Shown: positions 26,188 to 33,746 of the stretch, one piece after another | Position numbering within the stretch: position 1 is the first letter of the stretch | Layout of the letters: every line of letters starts with the position of its first letter | Source: Arthrobacter sp. Y81 | Lineage (GTDB): Bacteria; Actinomycetota; Actinomycetes; Actinomycetales; Micrococcaceae | NCBI RefSeq assembly: GCF_002929335.1 | Contig: NZ_PJIL01000001.1 | Coordinates: 248,001-312,000 of the forward strand | DNA: 64,000 nt | Direction: 5' to 3' | Made by a program: the position numbers and the translations under genes | Notes under the pieces: model-generated | Seen by the model: the letters and a program-made list of their open reading frames with translations, nothing else | Databases searched by the model: none | Told to the model about the DNA's origin: nothing

Positions 26188-27030
26188 ATGCGCAACGGCA
26201 ACCTCACGCAGACCCAGCCCCGCAACGGCGGCACGATCCCGGCACGCCCCGGACGCCGGCGCCGGCGGCTCGTGACGCAGCTGCTGTCGGCGATCATCAC
26301 CGCGGCCCTCACGGCCGCAACGGCCACGCCCGCCTTTGCGGTGTTCAAAGGCGGCAGGGCGGCGGATTCGGACGACTACGCGTGGGCGGTCAGGGTGCAG
26401 CTTGCCTATCCGGAAGGCATTGCATCCTGCACCGGGTCCCTGATCAATGACGACACTGTCGTCACGGCGGCACACTGCATCCGGAACAACGGTCGCAGCC
26501 CCTCCGCCATCGACGTGACGTTCCACTATGGCGAAAAACGCAACCAGTACACCGTCGGGGTTGCAAGGGCCGTGCCCATGCCGCACTACGATCCGGCACT
26601 GATCAAGGACGACATTGCGCTGCTCTTCCTGCAGTCGGCCGTTTCCGAGCCGGCCATCGAATTGGCATCCACACCCGCGCCGGTCGGGGCTGAGGTCACG
26701 GTGGCGGGTTACGGCTGCACCGGGGATCCATTCATCGCGGCGGAACCCTGCGACGCTGCACGCCGGCTTATGGAAACCCAACTCACCACGGTCCCCGCGG
26801 AGGCATGCCCGGACATCGCCGGACCCTGGCAGTTCTGCACGTACTCGCCGGACACGTCAGCGAACCGCGGCGACAGCGGCGGACCCGTCATCTGGTCCGA
26901 TCACGGGGAGCAGAAGCTGGTTGGGGTTACGAACGCCCTTGAACTGCCGCCGGCCCCCGCCTACCTGAACCTGTCGGCTTCGGTACCCTACGAGCTGGAC
27001 TGGATCAAGGCTACCGCCGGTTTGCGCTGA
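26188..27030 (+). CDS. Secreted trypsin-like serine protease (S1)
   Basis: A 280-aa protein with a long basic N-region (RPGRRRRR), a hydrophobic core at ~29-46 and a likely signal peptidase site after TPAFA (residue 51). The catalytic triad is His96 (TAAHC), Asp142 (DDIALL) and Ser230 (GDSGGPV); cysteines at 81, 97 and further pairs could form disulfides. After signal cleavage the mature chain would begin VFKGG, with no propeptide, which resembles the free N-terminus that activates trypsin-fold enzymes. The ATG follows GAGGAG. Its 3' end overlaps by 20 bases the convergent GerW-family gene. Confidence 0.9.
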   Translation: MRNGNLTQTQPRNGGTIPARPGRRRRRLVTQLLSAIITAALTAATATPAFAVFKGGRAADSDDYAWAVRVQLAYPEGIASCTGSLINDDTVVTAAHCIRNNGRSPSAIDVTFHYGEKRNQYTVGVARAVPMPHYDPALIKDDIALLFLQSAVSEPAIELASTPAPVGAEVTVAGYGCTGDPFIAAEPCDAARRLMETQLTTVPAEACPDIAGPWQFCTYSPDTSANRGDSGGPVIWSDHGEQKLVGVTNALELPPAPAYLNLSASVPYELDWIKATAGLR

Positions 27031-27361
27031 CGGTCTTGAGTACCCCCCGGATGGACATCCCCACCGCACACACCACCGGGACCAATCCCGCCAGGACCAT
27101 AAGCGTGTTTGCCCGGAACACCACCCGGCCCTGCCCGTTCCTGGTGTAGACGCCCAGCGGGAGCACGAAGCCCCCGCCGCCGCCGCCCTCCGCGGCCCCG
27201 GCTGTGCCGTCGGACCCGGCGTCACCGCCGCCGCCGAAACCGAAGGACACCAGCGCCACGGGAACCAGTTCCTCGCCGCCGATCTGCACGGGAGCCCCGT
27301 AAGCCCTCGATACACCCACGTTCCTGAACGTCTCCACGAGGGAGGAAAAAGCATCAGCCAT
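27011..27361 (-). CDS. GerW/YtfJ-family protein
   Basis: A 116-aa protein of the GerW (spore protein YtfJ) family: NVGVSRAYGAPVQIGGEELVPVA at the N-terminal end, VSFGFGGGG, a Gly-rich loop (residues 42-64), VLPLGVYT, then a C-terminal hydrophobic segment (~86-104). In Bacillus YtfJ affects spore germination; in non-sporing actinobacteria its role is unknown. The start was set at the ATG that begins this conserved domain; the longer frame upstream is antisense to the Rph-like gene. It is divergent from that gene. Confidence 0.85.
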   Translation of the reverse strand: MADAFSSLVETFRNVGVSRAYGAPVQIGGEELVPVALVSFGFGGGGDAGSDGTAGAAEGGGGGGFVLPLGVYTRNGQGRVVFRANTLMVLAGLVPVVCAVGMSIRGVLKTVSANRR

Positions 27362-27517
27362 GGGACCCACACTAGGGACTGGGGCCGGGCAGGGGAAGAC
27401 CCCGGACCAGGACCAACATCGGCATTGCCTGCCATGGCCTGATGCCACCGCTCGTGCCAAGATGTTGTGAATCCGGGGCAACAGGGCAGCCCCGGCCGGA
27501 CAGGAGGCCGCTCGCTC

Positions 27518-30178
27518 ATGGGCTACATCAATGATTTCAGCGTGGTCGGCCGCGACGACGTCGCGGTGGCGGGCGGCAAGGGTGCCGGACTGGGCGAACT
27601 CGTTCGAGCGGGCCTGCCGGTGCCCAGGGGATTCCTGCTGAACACAGCCGCCTACGAGCTGTACGTCCGGGACAACGGGCTGACCAAGCACATTCAGGCG
27701 GAAGCCGCCTTGCCTCTTTCCGCCACAACCCGGGAATACGAGGAGGCCTCCGGGCGCATCCGCGGGCTCTTCGCCGGCGGCGTGATGCCGGCGGCGATAG
27801 CGGAGGAGCTCCGCGACGCCTACCACCAGCTGGGGGCCGGCGAGGGCGGCGAAGCCGCTGTGGCCGTCCGGTCCTCCGCCACGGCCGAGGACCTCGCCTC
27901 GGCCAGTTTCGCGGGCCAGCAGGATACGTACCTCAACGTGCGCGGCAGCGATGCCCTCATCGAGGCGGTCATCAGCTGCTGGGCGTCCCTCTGGACCGCC
28001 CGCGCGATGGCCTACCGTGCCCGGGAGGGCATCCGGCCGGAGGACGTCCGGCTGGCCGTCGTGGTCCAGCAAATGGTGGCTGCCGACGCCGCCGGAGTCC
28101 TGTTCACTGCCAACCCTGCCACGGGCCGCCGCGACCAGATTGTGATCGGCGCTGCCTGGGGCCTGGGCGAATCCGTGGTCAGCGGCGCCGTGTCCACCGA
28201 TGACATCGTCGTCGACGCCCCGACAGGCCGTGTGGTGTCCCGGCGGACGGCCGACAAGGAAACCATGACGGTCTATGCGGACCGGGGTACTCGCGAGGAA
28301 CCGGTACCGGCGTCCCGCCGTCTTCAGCCCGTTCTGGACGACGCCGGGGCCTTCGCACTGGCCGGGTACGCAACACGCATCGCACAGCACCTCGGCTCCC
28401 CGCAGGACATTGAGTGGGCACGCTCGGACGGCGAATTCTTCATTCTGCAATCCAGGCCCATCACGGCGCTGCCCGAGCCTGCGGGTGAAACGCCGACTGA
28501 CTGGAGCGTGCCCTACCCGAAGGGGCTCTACTTCCGCGCGAGCATCGTCGAACAGCTTCCCGATCCGCTTTCGCCGTTGTTCGCGGACCTGATTGACGGC
28601 TCAGTGTCGCGGTCGCTGAATGCCTTGCTGGACGAAGCGTTTGGCAAGAGCAGCCTCCGGGACGGCGATCTGGGGCTGCCCGCCATCAACGGCTACGCCT
28701 ATTACTACTACCGCACGTCCGGGTTGTGGCGGCTGATGGGCAAGATGCCGGCCGCCGTCCGCGCCCTGATCCGGGGGGAAGCCCACATGGGAATCCCGGG
28801 CTGGCGGGACTATTCCCATCCGCGCTACGTGCACGTGGTGGAATCCTGGTCGGCCAAGCCCGTCACGGAGCTCACCGGGCAGGAGCTGCTGGAGGGCGTG
28901 TCAGCGCTGCTTGATGCCGGGACGGTGTACTACACGGCCGTCCAGTCCATCATTCCCATCGCGTCGTCCAGCGAACTCGCCTTCCAGAAGTTCTACGAAT
29001 CGTTCGTTCGGCGGGACGCGGATCCACCGGCCCAGACGTTCCTGCTCGGCTACGAGAGCGAACCCATCCGGGCTGAGACGGCCCTCTTCGACCTCGCCGG
29101 GTGGTCCCGTGGAGTCCCCGGGCTCGCAGACGCCGTCCTGGGAACGCCAACAAAGTCCCTGGCCACGGCGCAACTGTCAGGGACACGTCCGGCCGGGATG
29201 GACGCAGGACTCTGGGAGCAGTGGGAACACCGGTTCCAGCTCCACCTGGACCGCTTCGGCCACACGGTCTATAACCTGGATTTCATCAATCCCGTGCCGG
29301 CCGATGACCCCTCCCCGCTGCTGGATACGCTGAAGTTCTACCTCCGCGGCCAGGGCAACGATCCGCACCGGAGACGGGAGCTCGCGGCCGCCCGCCGCGA
29401 GGACAGCACGGGTCGGATACTGGCCCGTCTGCACCCTGCGCGCCGGGCCGCTTTCGTACGGCTGCTCCGGTGGGCGCAGGGGTCGGCACCGATCCGCGAG
29501 GATGCGCTCGCCGACGTCGGACTCGGCTGGCCGCTGATGCGGCGGATGCTGCGTGAACTGGGACGGCGGCTGGTCGCTGCCGGACTCATTGCGGAACCTG
29601 ATGACGTGTTCTGGCTCCGATACCAGGAAGCCAGCAGCGCCGTCGGATTCGGCCTTGCCGGCCCCAGCGGGCCGGCGGCCATTACCGGCGCTCAGCGGCC
29701 GGTGCTGGCGGAGGCGGTCGGGGAACGCCGGATGCGCTGGCGGGGCCAGCGCCAGGCCGCAGCCCCGCAGATGCTGCCCGAAATCCGGTGGCTGCAGCGG
29801 TCCCTGGCCGGGATGATGCCGGAGGGGTCCCAGGACCAGCAGGGGAACACGATCAAGGGTGTGGGTGCCAGCCAGGGCCGGGTCAGCGCTCCGGCCAGGG
29901 TGCTGGCCGGCCCCGAAGACTTCGCCCGGATGCAGCCGGGGGAGGTGCTGGTGGCCCGCATCACCACTCCGGCGTGGACCCCGCTGTTCGCCATGGCCTC
30001 GGCCGTGGTCACGGATGTGGGCGGCCCGTTGAGCCACAGCTCCATCGTGGCCAGGGAGTACGGCATCCCCGCGGTGCTCGGCACCGGGGTGGCGACCCGC
30101 CGGATCGCGAGCGGCCAGCAGATAGAGGTCGACGGCGACGCCGGCACCGTGACATTGGTACAGCCCGGCACGGCCTAG
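27518..30178 (+). CDS. Rifampin-phosphotransferase-like / PEP-synthase-related enzyme
   Basis: An 886-aa protein. Residues ~1-320 are the PEP/pyruvate-binding ATP-grasp domain (GGKGAGLGELVRAGLPVP; RSSATAEDLASASFAGQQDT), ~330-760 an alpha-helical middle domain, and the C-terminus the swivelling phosphohistidine domain with His840 in LSHSSIVARE. The order ATP domain - substrate domain - C-terminal His domain, with no PEP-binding barrel after the histidine, is that of rifampin phosphotransferase (Rph) rather than true PEP synthase (His central) or PPDK. The segment TTPAWTPLF before the His is also Rph-like. The substrate is unproven. ATG 27518 follows CAGGAGG. I found no rifamycin-associated element upstream. 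It ends tail to tail with the next gene at a shared CTAG. Confidence 0.85.
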   Translation: MGYINDFSVVGRDDVAVAGGKGAGLGELVRAGLPVPRGFLLNTAAYELYVRDNGLTKHIQAEAALPLSATTREYEEASGRIRGLFAGGVMPAAIAEELRDAYHQLGAGEGGEAAVAVRSSATAEDLASASFAGQQDTYLNVRGSDALIEAVISCWASLWTARAMAYRAREGIRPEDVRLAVVVQQMVAADAAGVLFTANPATGRRDQIVIGAAWGLGESVVSGAVSTDDIVVDAPTGRVVSRRTADKETMTVYADRGTREEPVPASRRLQPVLDDAGAFALAGYATRIAQHLGSPQDIEWARSDGEFFILQSRPITALPEPAGETPTDWSVPYPKGLYFRASIVEQLPDPLSPLFADLIDGSVSRSLNALLDEAFGKSSLRDGDLGLPAINGYAYYYYRTSGLWRLMGKMPAAVRALIRGEAHMGIPGWRDYSHPRYVHVVESWSAKPVTELTGQELLEGVSALLDAGTVYYTAVQSIIPIASSSELAFQKFYESFVRRDADPPAQTFLLGYESEPIRAETALFDLAGWSRGVPGLADAVLGTPTKSLATAQLSGTRPAGMDAGLWEQWEHRFQLHLDRFGHTVYNLDFINPVPADDPSPLLDTLKFYLRGQGNDPHRRRELAAARREDSTGRILARLHPARRAAFVRLLRWAQGSAPIREDALADVGLGWPLMRRMLRELGRRLVAAGLIAEPDDVFWLRYQEASSAVGFGLAGPSGPAAITGAQRPVLAEAVGERRMRWRGQRQAAAPQMLPEIRWLQRSLAGMMPEGSQDQQGNTIKGVGASQGRVSAPARVLAGPEDFARMQPGEVLVARITTPAWTPLFAMASAVVTDVGGPLSHSSIVAREYGIPAVLGTGVATRRIASGQQIEVDGDAGTVTLVQPGTA

Positions 30179-30645
30179 CTCCCGGACGACTGCCCGGCCG
30201 GGAGTTCCTCGTCCGATTCCACGCGGAGCAGCAGGGACAACGGGCTGTCAGCGCCGAACTCCGGCAGCGCCGCGCCGATCAGGAACAGGGTGACGTCCGC
30301 AGCAAACAACCGGTCCACAATGTCCAGGAACTTCTGCCACTCCGGCGAACCGGCAACGGGACCGGCCGGTGCCGGGATGCCGTCCACCACCCACTGCCCA
30401 AACCGGGCGGCCAGCGAAGCCATATCCCCGGCGGCCGCCCCCCTGAGTTCCGGGAAGCCGATCCACAAGAGGTCACCTTCGGCGCTTTTCACCGCCAGCG
30501 GCTTGCCGGCCACTTCCAGCGTGCGGCGCTGGCCGGGTGCAGGGACGAACAATCCGAACGTGCCCAGCTGCCGGGCCGTGCCGGGGATGATGATCCGCCC
30601 CGGCCGGAAGGCGGACTGCGGGCCGCCGGACAGTGGTTCGGTCAT
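30175..30645 (-). CDS. Stand-alone AFG1/ZapE-type C-terminal domain protein
   Basis: A 156-aa protein that resembles only the last third of AFG1/ZapE ATPases: a basic strand-turn (RTLEVAGKPLAVKSAEGDLLWIGFPEL), FGQWVVDGIP, and FLDIVDRLFAADVTLFLIG. The P-loop and Walker B part is missing, so it cannot hydrolyse ATP on its own. ATG 30645 lies 11 bases after the corA stop on the same strand, so it is probably translated from the Lrp-corA transcript. It could be a decayed ATPase or a trimmed functional partner. The resemblance is by eye. Confidence 0.6.
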   Translation of the reverse strand: MTEPLSGGPQSAFRPGRIIIPGTARQLGTFGLFVPAPGQRRTLEVAGKPLAVKSAEGDLLWIGFPELRGAAAGDMASLAARFGQWVVDGIPAPAGPVAGSPEWQKFLDIVDRLFAADVTLFLIGAALPEFGADSPLSLLLRVESDEELPAGQSSGS

Positions 30646-30656
30646 GGCGCAGGCTC

Positions 30657-31652
30657 CTAGAGCCAGCCCTTCCGTTTGAAAATGGCGTACATCAGCGCCG
30701 CCGTACCGGCCATCATGGCAATCGCAAGCGGATAGCCGAGCGTCCAGTGCAGTTCGGGCATATGGTCGAAGTTCATGCCGTAAACGCCGGCCACAAAGGA
30801 CGGCGCGAAGAAGATGGCAGCCCATGACGAGATCTTCTTGACCTGCTCGTTCTGCCTGGCGCTCGCCTCATTTTGCCGGTTGGCAGTCAGGGTGCCGTCC
30901 AGGGTGAGCGCGTTCTGGAGGATGTCGCGGAAGGTGTCCGCGCGGGAGATCAGCCGCTCCACGTGGTCCTCGACGTCGCGGAGGTGGTGCTGCAGCTCCG
31001 TGTTCACTTCGTATTTGTCGAACCCGCGCCTGAGCAGCTGCATCATCCCCGGCAGCGGATGGATGGCCCGCTGGAACTGGATCACTTCGCGGGCCAGTTC
31101 GTAGATGCGGCGGGAGACCGAGGAATCCCCGCTGAACAGCTGATCCTCGATTTCATCGATGTCGTTCTCCAGTCCGGCAACAACGGGAACGTAGTCGTCC
31201 ACCACCTGGTCCATCAGGGCGTAGAGCACCGCTTCCGGCCCGTGGCACAGGAGTTCGGGCCGGCCCTCCAGCCGCTGCCGCACCTGGGCCACACCGGCTG
31301 TCTCCGCATGCCGGACCGTGATCACGAAGTTCTTGCCCGTGAAGACGTGCAGCTCGCCGAACTCGACCGTTTCCGTTTCGTCGAGGTAGCGGGCAGGACG
31401 GAGCACGGTGAAGAGGACGTCGTCATAGCGTTCCAGCTTGGGACGCTGGTGGGCCGAGATGGCATCCTCCACGGCGAGCAGATGGAGTCCGAACTCCTGG
31501 GCCACCGCGGACATTTCGGCCTCGCTGGGCCGGTACAGGCCGATCCAGGCCATGCCGCCATGGTCTGCAATGGTCTCAAAGGTCTGTTCGAGGTTGTGCG
31601 GCTCAGCCGTCCGGTAGCCGTCCACGTATACGGCGTTGTCGATGATGGTCAC
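30657..31652 (-). CDS. corA: CorA-type magnesium/cobalt transporter
   Basis: A 331-aa pentameric channel subunit. It has a soluble N-terminal alpha/beta domain, a long coiled stretch (~190-270), and two C-terminal helices (~277-297 and 308-326) joined by the signature YGMNFDHMPE; the chain ends with KRKGWL in the cytoplasm. The GTG start at 31652 is six bases after the stop of the upstream Lrp-type regulator gene, so the two are co-transcribed. Confidence 0.95.
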   Translation of the reverse strand: MTIIDNAVYVDGYRTAEPHNLEQTFETIADHGGMAWIGLYRPSEAEMSAVAQEFGLHLLAVEDAISAHQRPKLERYDDVLFTVLRPARYLDETETVEFGELHVFTGKNFVITVRHAETAGVAQVRQRLEGRPELLCHGPEAVLYALMDQVVDDYVPVVAGLENDIDEIEDQLFSGDSSVSRRIYELAREVIQFQRAIHPLPGMMQLLRRGFDKYEVNTELQHHLRDVEDHVERLISRADTFRDILQNALTLDGTLTANRQNEASARQNEQVKKISSWAAIFFAPSFVAGVYGMNFDHMPELHWTLGYPLAIAMMAGTAALMYAIFKRKGWL

Positions 31653-31658
31653 GCGCCA

Positions 31659-32180
31659 TTATCCCAGTGACTTGGCGCGCATGGCGGGCGCGGCGCTCTG
31701 GGCGAGCCTGCTGATGAGCGGTTCCGTGCGGTAGGGGATGTGCGTGTGCAGCGCGAGGACAGTCTCCGTGCGGATCACGCCCTTGATCCTGAGGATCGAG
31801 CGCAGCGCCGTCTGCAGGTTATGGGTATCCGTGGCCACCACTCGGCACCAGACGTCGCCCCGCCCGGAAATCTCGTGGACTTCCAGGACCTGCGGAATAA
31901 GGCGCAAGGCGCCCACCACGCCATCGAGCTCCCGGTGGCTGACTTCGATCGTCACGAAGGCGACGACGTCGTACCCCACCGCCTCGAGGTCGATCTCCCG
32001 TCCGCCGTCGTGCAGCAGGCCGGAGCGCAGCATCCGGCGGATCCGGGACTGGGCCGTGTTGCGGGCGATGCCCAGCGAGTCGCTGAGCTCGCCGATCTGG
32101 ACCCGCGGATCGCGGATCAGTTCCAGCAGGATCTTCAGGTCCGTACTGTCCAGGCTGTTCAAATCATCACTCCGGTTCAT
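31659..32180 (-). CDS. Lrp/AsnC family regulator (corA operon)
   Basis: A ~173-aa one-domain-plus-RAM regulator. The winged helix is at ~10-60 (DLKILLELIRDPRVQIGELSDSLGIA, then RNTAQSRIRRM), followed by the ligand-sensing RAM domain (FVTIEVSHRELDGVV; VLEVHEISGRGDVWCRV). It should respond to an amino acid or related small molecule and may control the divergent MFS exporter; it is first in an operon with corA. The start is one of ATG 32180, ATG 32183 or GTG 32186; I took the ATG that gives MNRSDD. Confidence 0.9.
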   Translation of the reverse strand: MNRSDDLNSLDSTDLKILLELIRDPRVQIGELSDSLGIARNTAQSRIRRMLRSGLLHDGGREIDLEAVGYDVVAFVTIEVSHRELDGVVGALRLIPQVLEVHEISGRGDVWCRVVATDTHNLQTALRSILRIKGVIRTETVLALHTHIPYRTEPLISRLAQSAAPAMRAKSLG

Positions 32181-32337
32181 CATCACCAGGCACCATTGAC
32201 TGTTTTGATCAATTTTGGCATGAATTTTGGTATTCAGGATCAGATATGTCCCATTCTGTAGGTATCAATGTTTCGCCCGGACCGCGTCTGTTCCCACAAG
32301 GAACGGTCAGGCCGGCACTGCACGCAAAGGCACGCAC
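32181..32337. promoter_or_regulatory. AT-rich divergent control region, Lrp regulator / MFS
   Basis: A sharply AT-rich stretch (about 32195-32275) in a GC-rich window, with repeated AATTTTGG motifs at 32211 and 32222. It lies between an Lrp gene and a divergent MFS gene, the usual place for Lrp sites. Confidence 0.45.
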
Positions 32338-33579
32338 ATGACTGTCTTCAGCGAACTCCGCATGCGTCCGGCCACCGCCGGAGGCTGGGCATGGGACGCT
32401 TCCACCACGGCACGGCTCGTTATGGCGGGCGTTGTGATCTTCACGCTGCTCGTCGGCGCGAACCTCGCAACCCCGCTGTACCCGCTGCTTCAGGCGAATC
32501 TTGGCATCGGGTCATTCGGCATCACGGTGGCGTTCTCGGTGTATGTGCTTGCCCTCGTGTCCACGCTGATGCTTGCCGGGCACTGGTCCGATCACATCGG
32601 CCGCCGGGCGGCACTGCTCCTGGCCGTCGTCGTGGGACTGGCGGGCGGCCTGGTGTTCGCCAACGCCCACAGTCTGGCGATGCTTTCCGCCGGACGCGCC
32701 CTCCAGGGCATCGCCGTGGCGCTGGCCACCGGGGCCAGTTCCGCCGCGTTGCGCGAACTTCTGCCCGCCCGTCCCGACTGGGCCTCACGGTTCACCCTGC
32801 TGGCATCCGCCGGGGGAGTGGCCGCCGGTCCGGCCATTGGCGGAATCCTGTCCCTCCTGCCGGGGCCAACGTCCACGCCGTACTACCTTCACTCGCTGGT
32901 CCTTATCGCCATGCTCGTCCCGCTATACCTGCTCAAGGCGCGGCCGGCCATCACGTCCGTCGCGGGCCCGCAGCCGCTCAAGGTGCTGGCACCGCGCCGT
33001 CCGTCCGTTTCGAGCGAGGCCCGCGGCGCCTTCTGGCTTGCCTCGGCCGTCGGATTCCTCAGCTTCACCGTTTTTGGCTTCTGCCTTTCGCTCGCTCCCG
33101 GCTACTTTGCCCAGATCGTCGACGCCGATTCCCGCCCTCTTATCGGCGTGCTCGCCGGATTGACGCTCGGCGCTTCGGCCCTTAGCCAGCTGCTTGCAGT
33201 CCGCGGGAAGTTCGTGGTGCCGGCCGGCCTGGCCGTACTTGGAGTGTCGGTGCTCCTGATTGCCGCGGCCGCAGCATGGAGCAGTCCGTGGCTGCTGATC
33301 GCGGCAAGCTTGGCCGCGGGCGTGGGCCAGGGGGTGTCCTTCCGGACCGTGTTCAACGACGTGGCAGGAAAAGTGGAGGCCTCGAGGCACGCGCAAATCA
33401 TCAGCACGGTCTACGTGATCACCTACCTCGGCAGTGCCCTCCCCGTAGTCGGCCTGGGCATGGCAACGGCGGCATACGGCCTGCAGGCGGCGGTAGCCGG
33501 CTTTGTGGTGCTGTGCGCACTCCTGGCGTTCGCCCTGGCCGCCGTGACGCTGGCTGCCGCCGTCCGCCGGCCGGCCTGA
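32338..33579 (+). CDS. MFS transporter, drug/amino-acid exporter type
   Basis: A 413-aa, 12-helix major facilitator. The loop 2-3 signature GHWSDHIGRRAAL is near residue 80, and ALQGIAVALATGASSA is a DHA-like motif C region. ATG 32338 follows AAAGG; an upstream in-frame ATG at 32227 would add 37 residues over promoter DNA and is rejected. Divergent from the Lrp regulator, which probably controls it; the cargo could be an amino acid or a toxic analogue (inference). Confidence 0.88.
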   Translation: MTVFSELRMRPATAGGWAWDASTTARLVMAGVVIFTLLVGANLATPLYPLLQANLGIGSFGITVAFSVYVLALVSTLMLAGHWSDHIGRRAALLLAVVVGLAGGLVFANAHSLAMLSAGRALQGIAVALATGASSAALRELLPARPDWASRFTLLASAGGVAAGPAIGGILSLLPGPTSTPYYLHSLVLIAMLVPLYLLKARPAITSVAGPQPLKVLAPRRPSVSSEARGAFWLASAVGFLSFTVFGFCLSLAPGYFAQIVDADSRPLIGVLAGLTLGASALSQLLAVRGKFVVPAGLAVLGVSVLLIAAAAAWSSPWLLIAASLAAGVGQGVSFRTVFNDVAGKVEASRHAQIISTVYVITYLGSALPVVGLGMATAAYGLQAAVAGFVVLCALLAFALAAVTLAAAVRRPA

Positions 33580-33669
33580 GCGGAGTAGTCCGGAGCAAGG
33601 CCGAGGACCGGGAGCCGAGCCGGACTTAGCGCGCTCCCGGAGCCCTCCGGGGCCTCAGCAGCTGTCGGC

Positions 33670-33732
33670 GTGCAAAGAAACTGTTGCAAACAAAGTGTTG
33701 CAAAGAAATGCTTGCAAAGGTTTCTTTGCAAG
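33670..33732. repeat. Five TTGCAA operator repeats at 14-base period
   Basis: TTGCAA (the first copy GTGCAA) begins at 33670, 33684, 33698, 33712 and 33726, exactly 14 bases apart, each but the last followed by an A-rich half. Copies four and five form the palindrome CTTGCAAAG-N4-CTTTGCAAG. Copy four is also the likely -35 box (17 bases to TATTTT). Probable binding array of the regulator encoded next. Confidence 0.75.
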
Positions 33733-33734
33733 AG

Positions 33735-33740
33735 TATTTT
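33735..33740 (+). promoter_or_regulatory. -10 box TATTTT of leaderless ArsR-like regulator gene
   Basis: TATTTT, six bases, then ATG at 33747; TTGCAA at 33712 is the matching -35 with a 17-base spacer. Confidence 0.65.
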
Positions 33741-33746
33741 TGAGGT

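Noticed and set aside
27362..27517. Rifamycin-associated element upstream of the Rph-like gene
   Set aside because: I looked for the GGGGCTTGC-GCAAGCCCC type palindrome and did not find it.
33587..33626. AGTCCGG / CCGGACT hairpin after the MFS gene as terminator
   Set aside because: Only seven base pairs, a 26-base loop and no T-tract; too weak to call.
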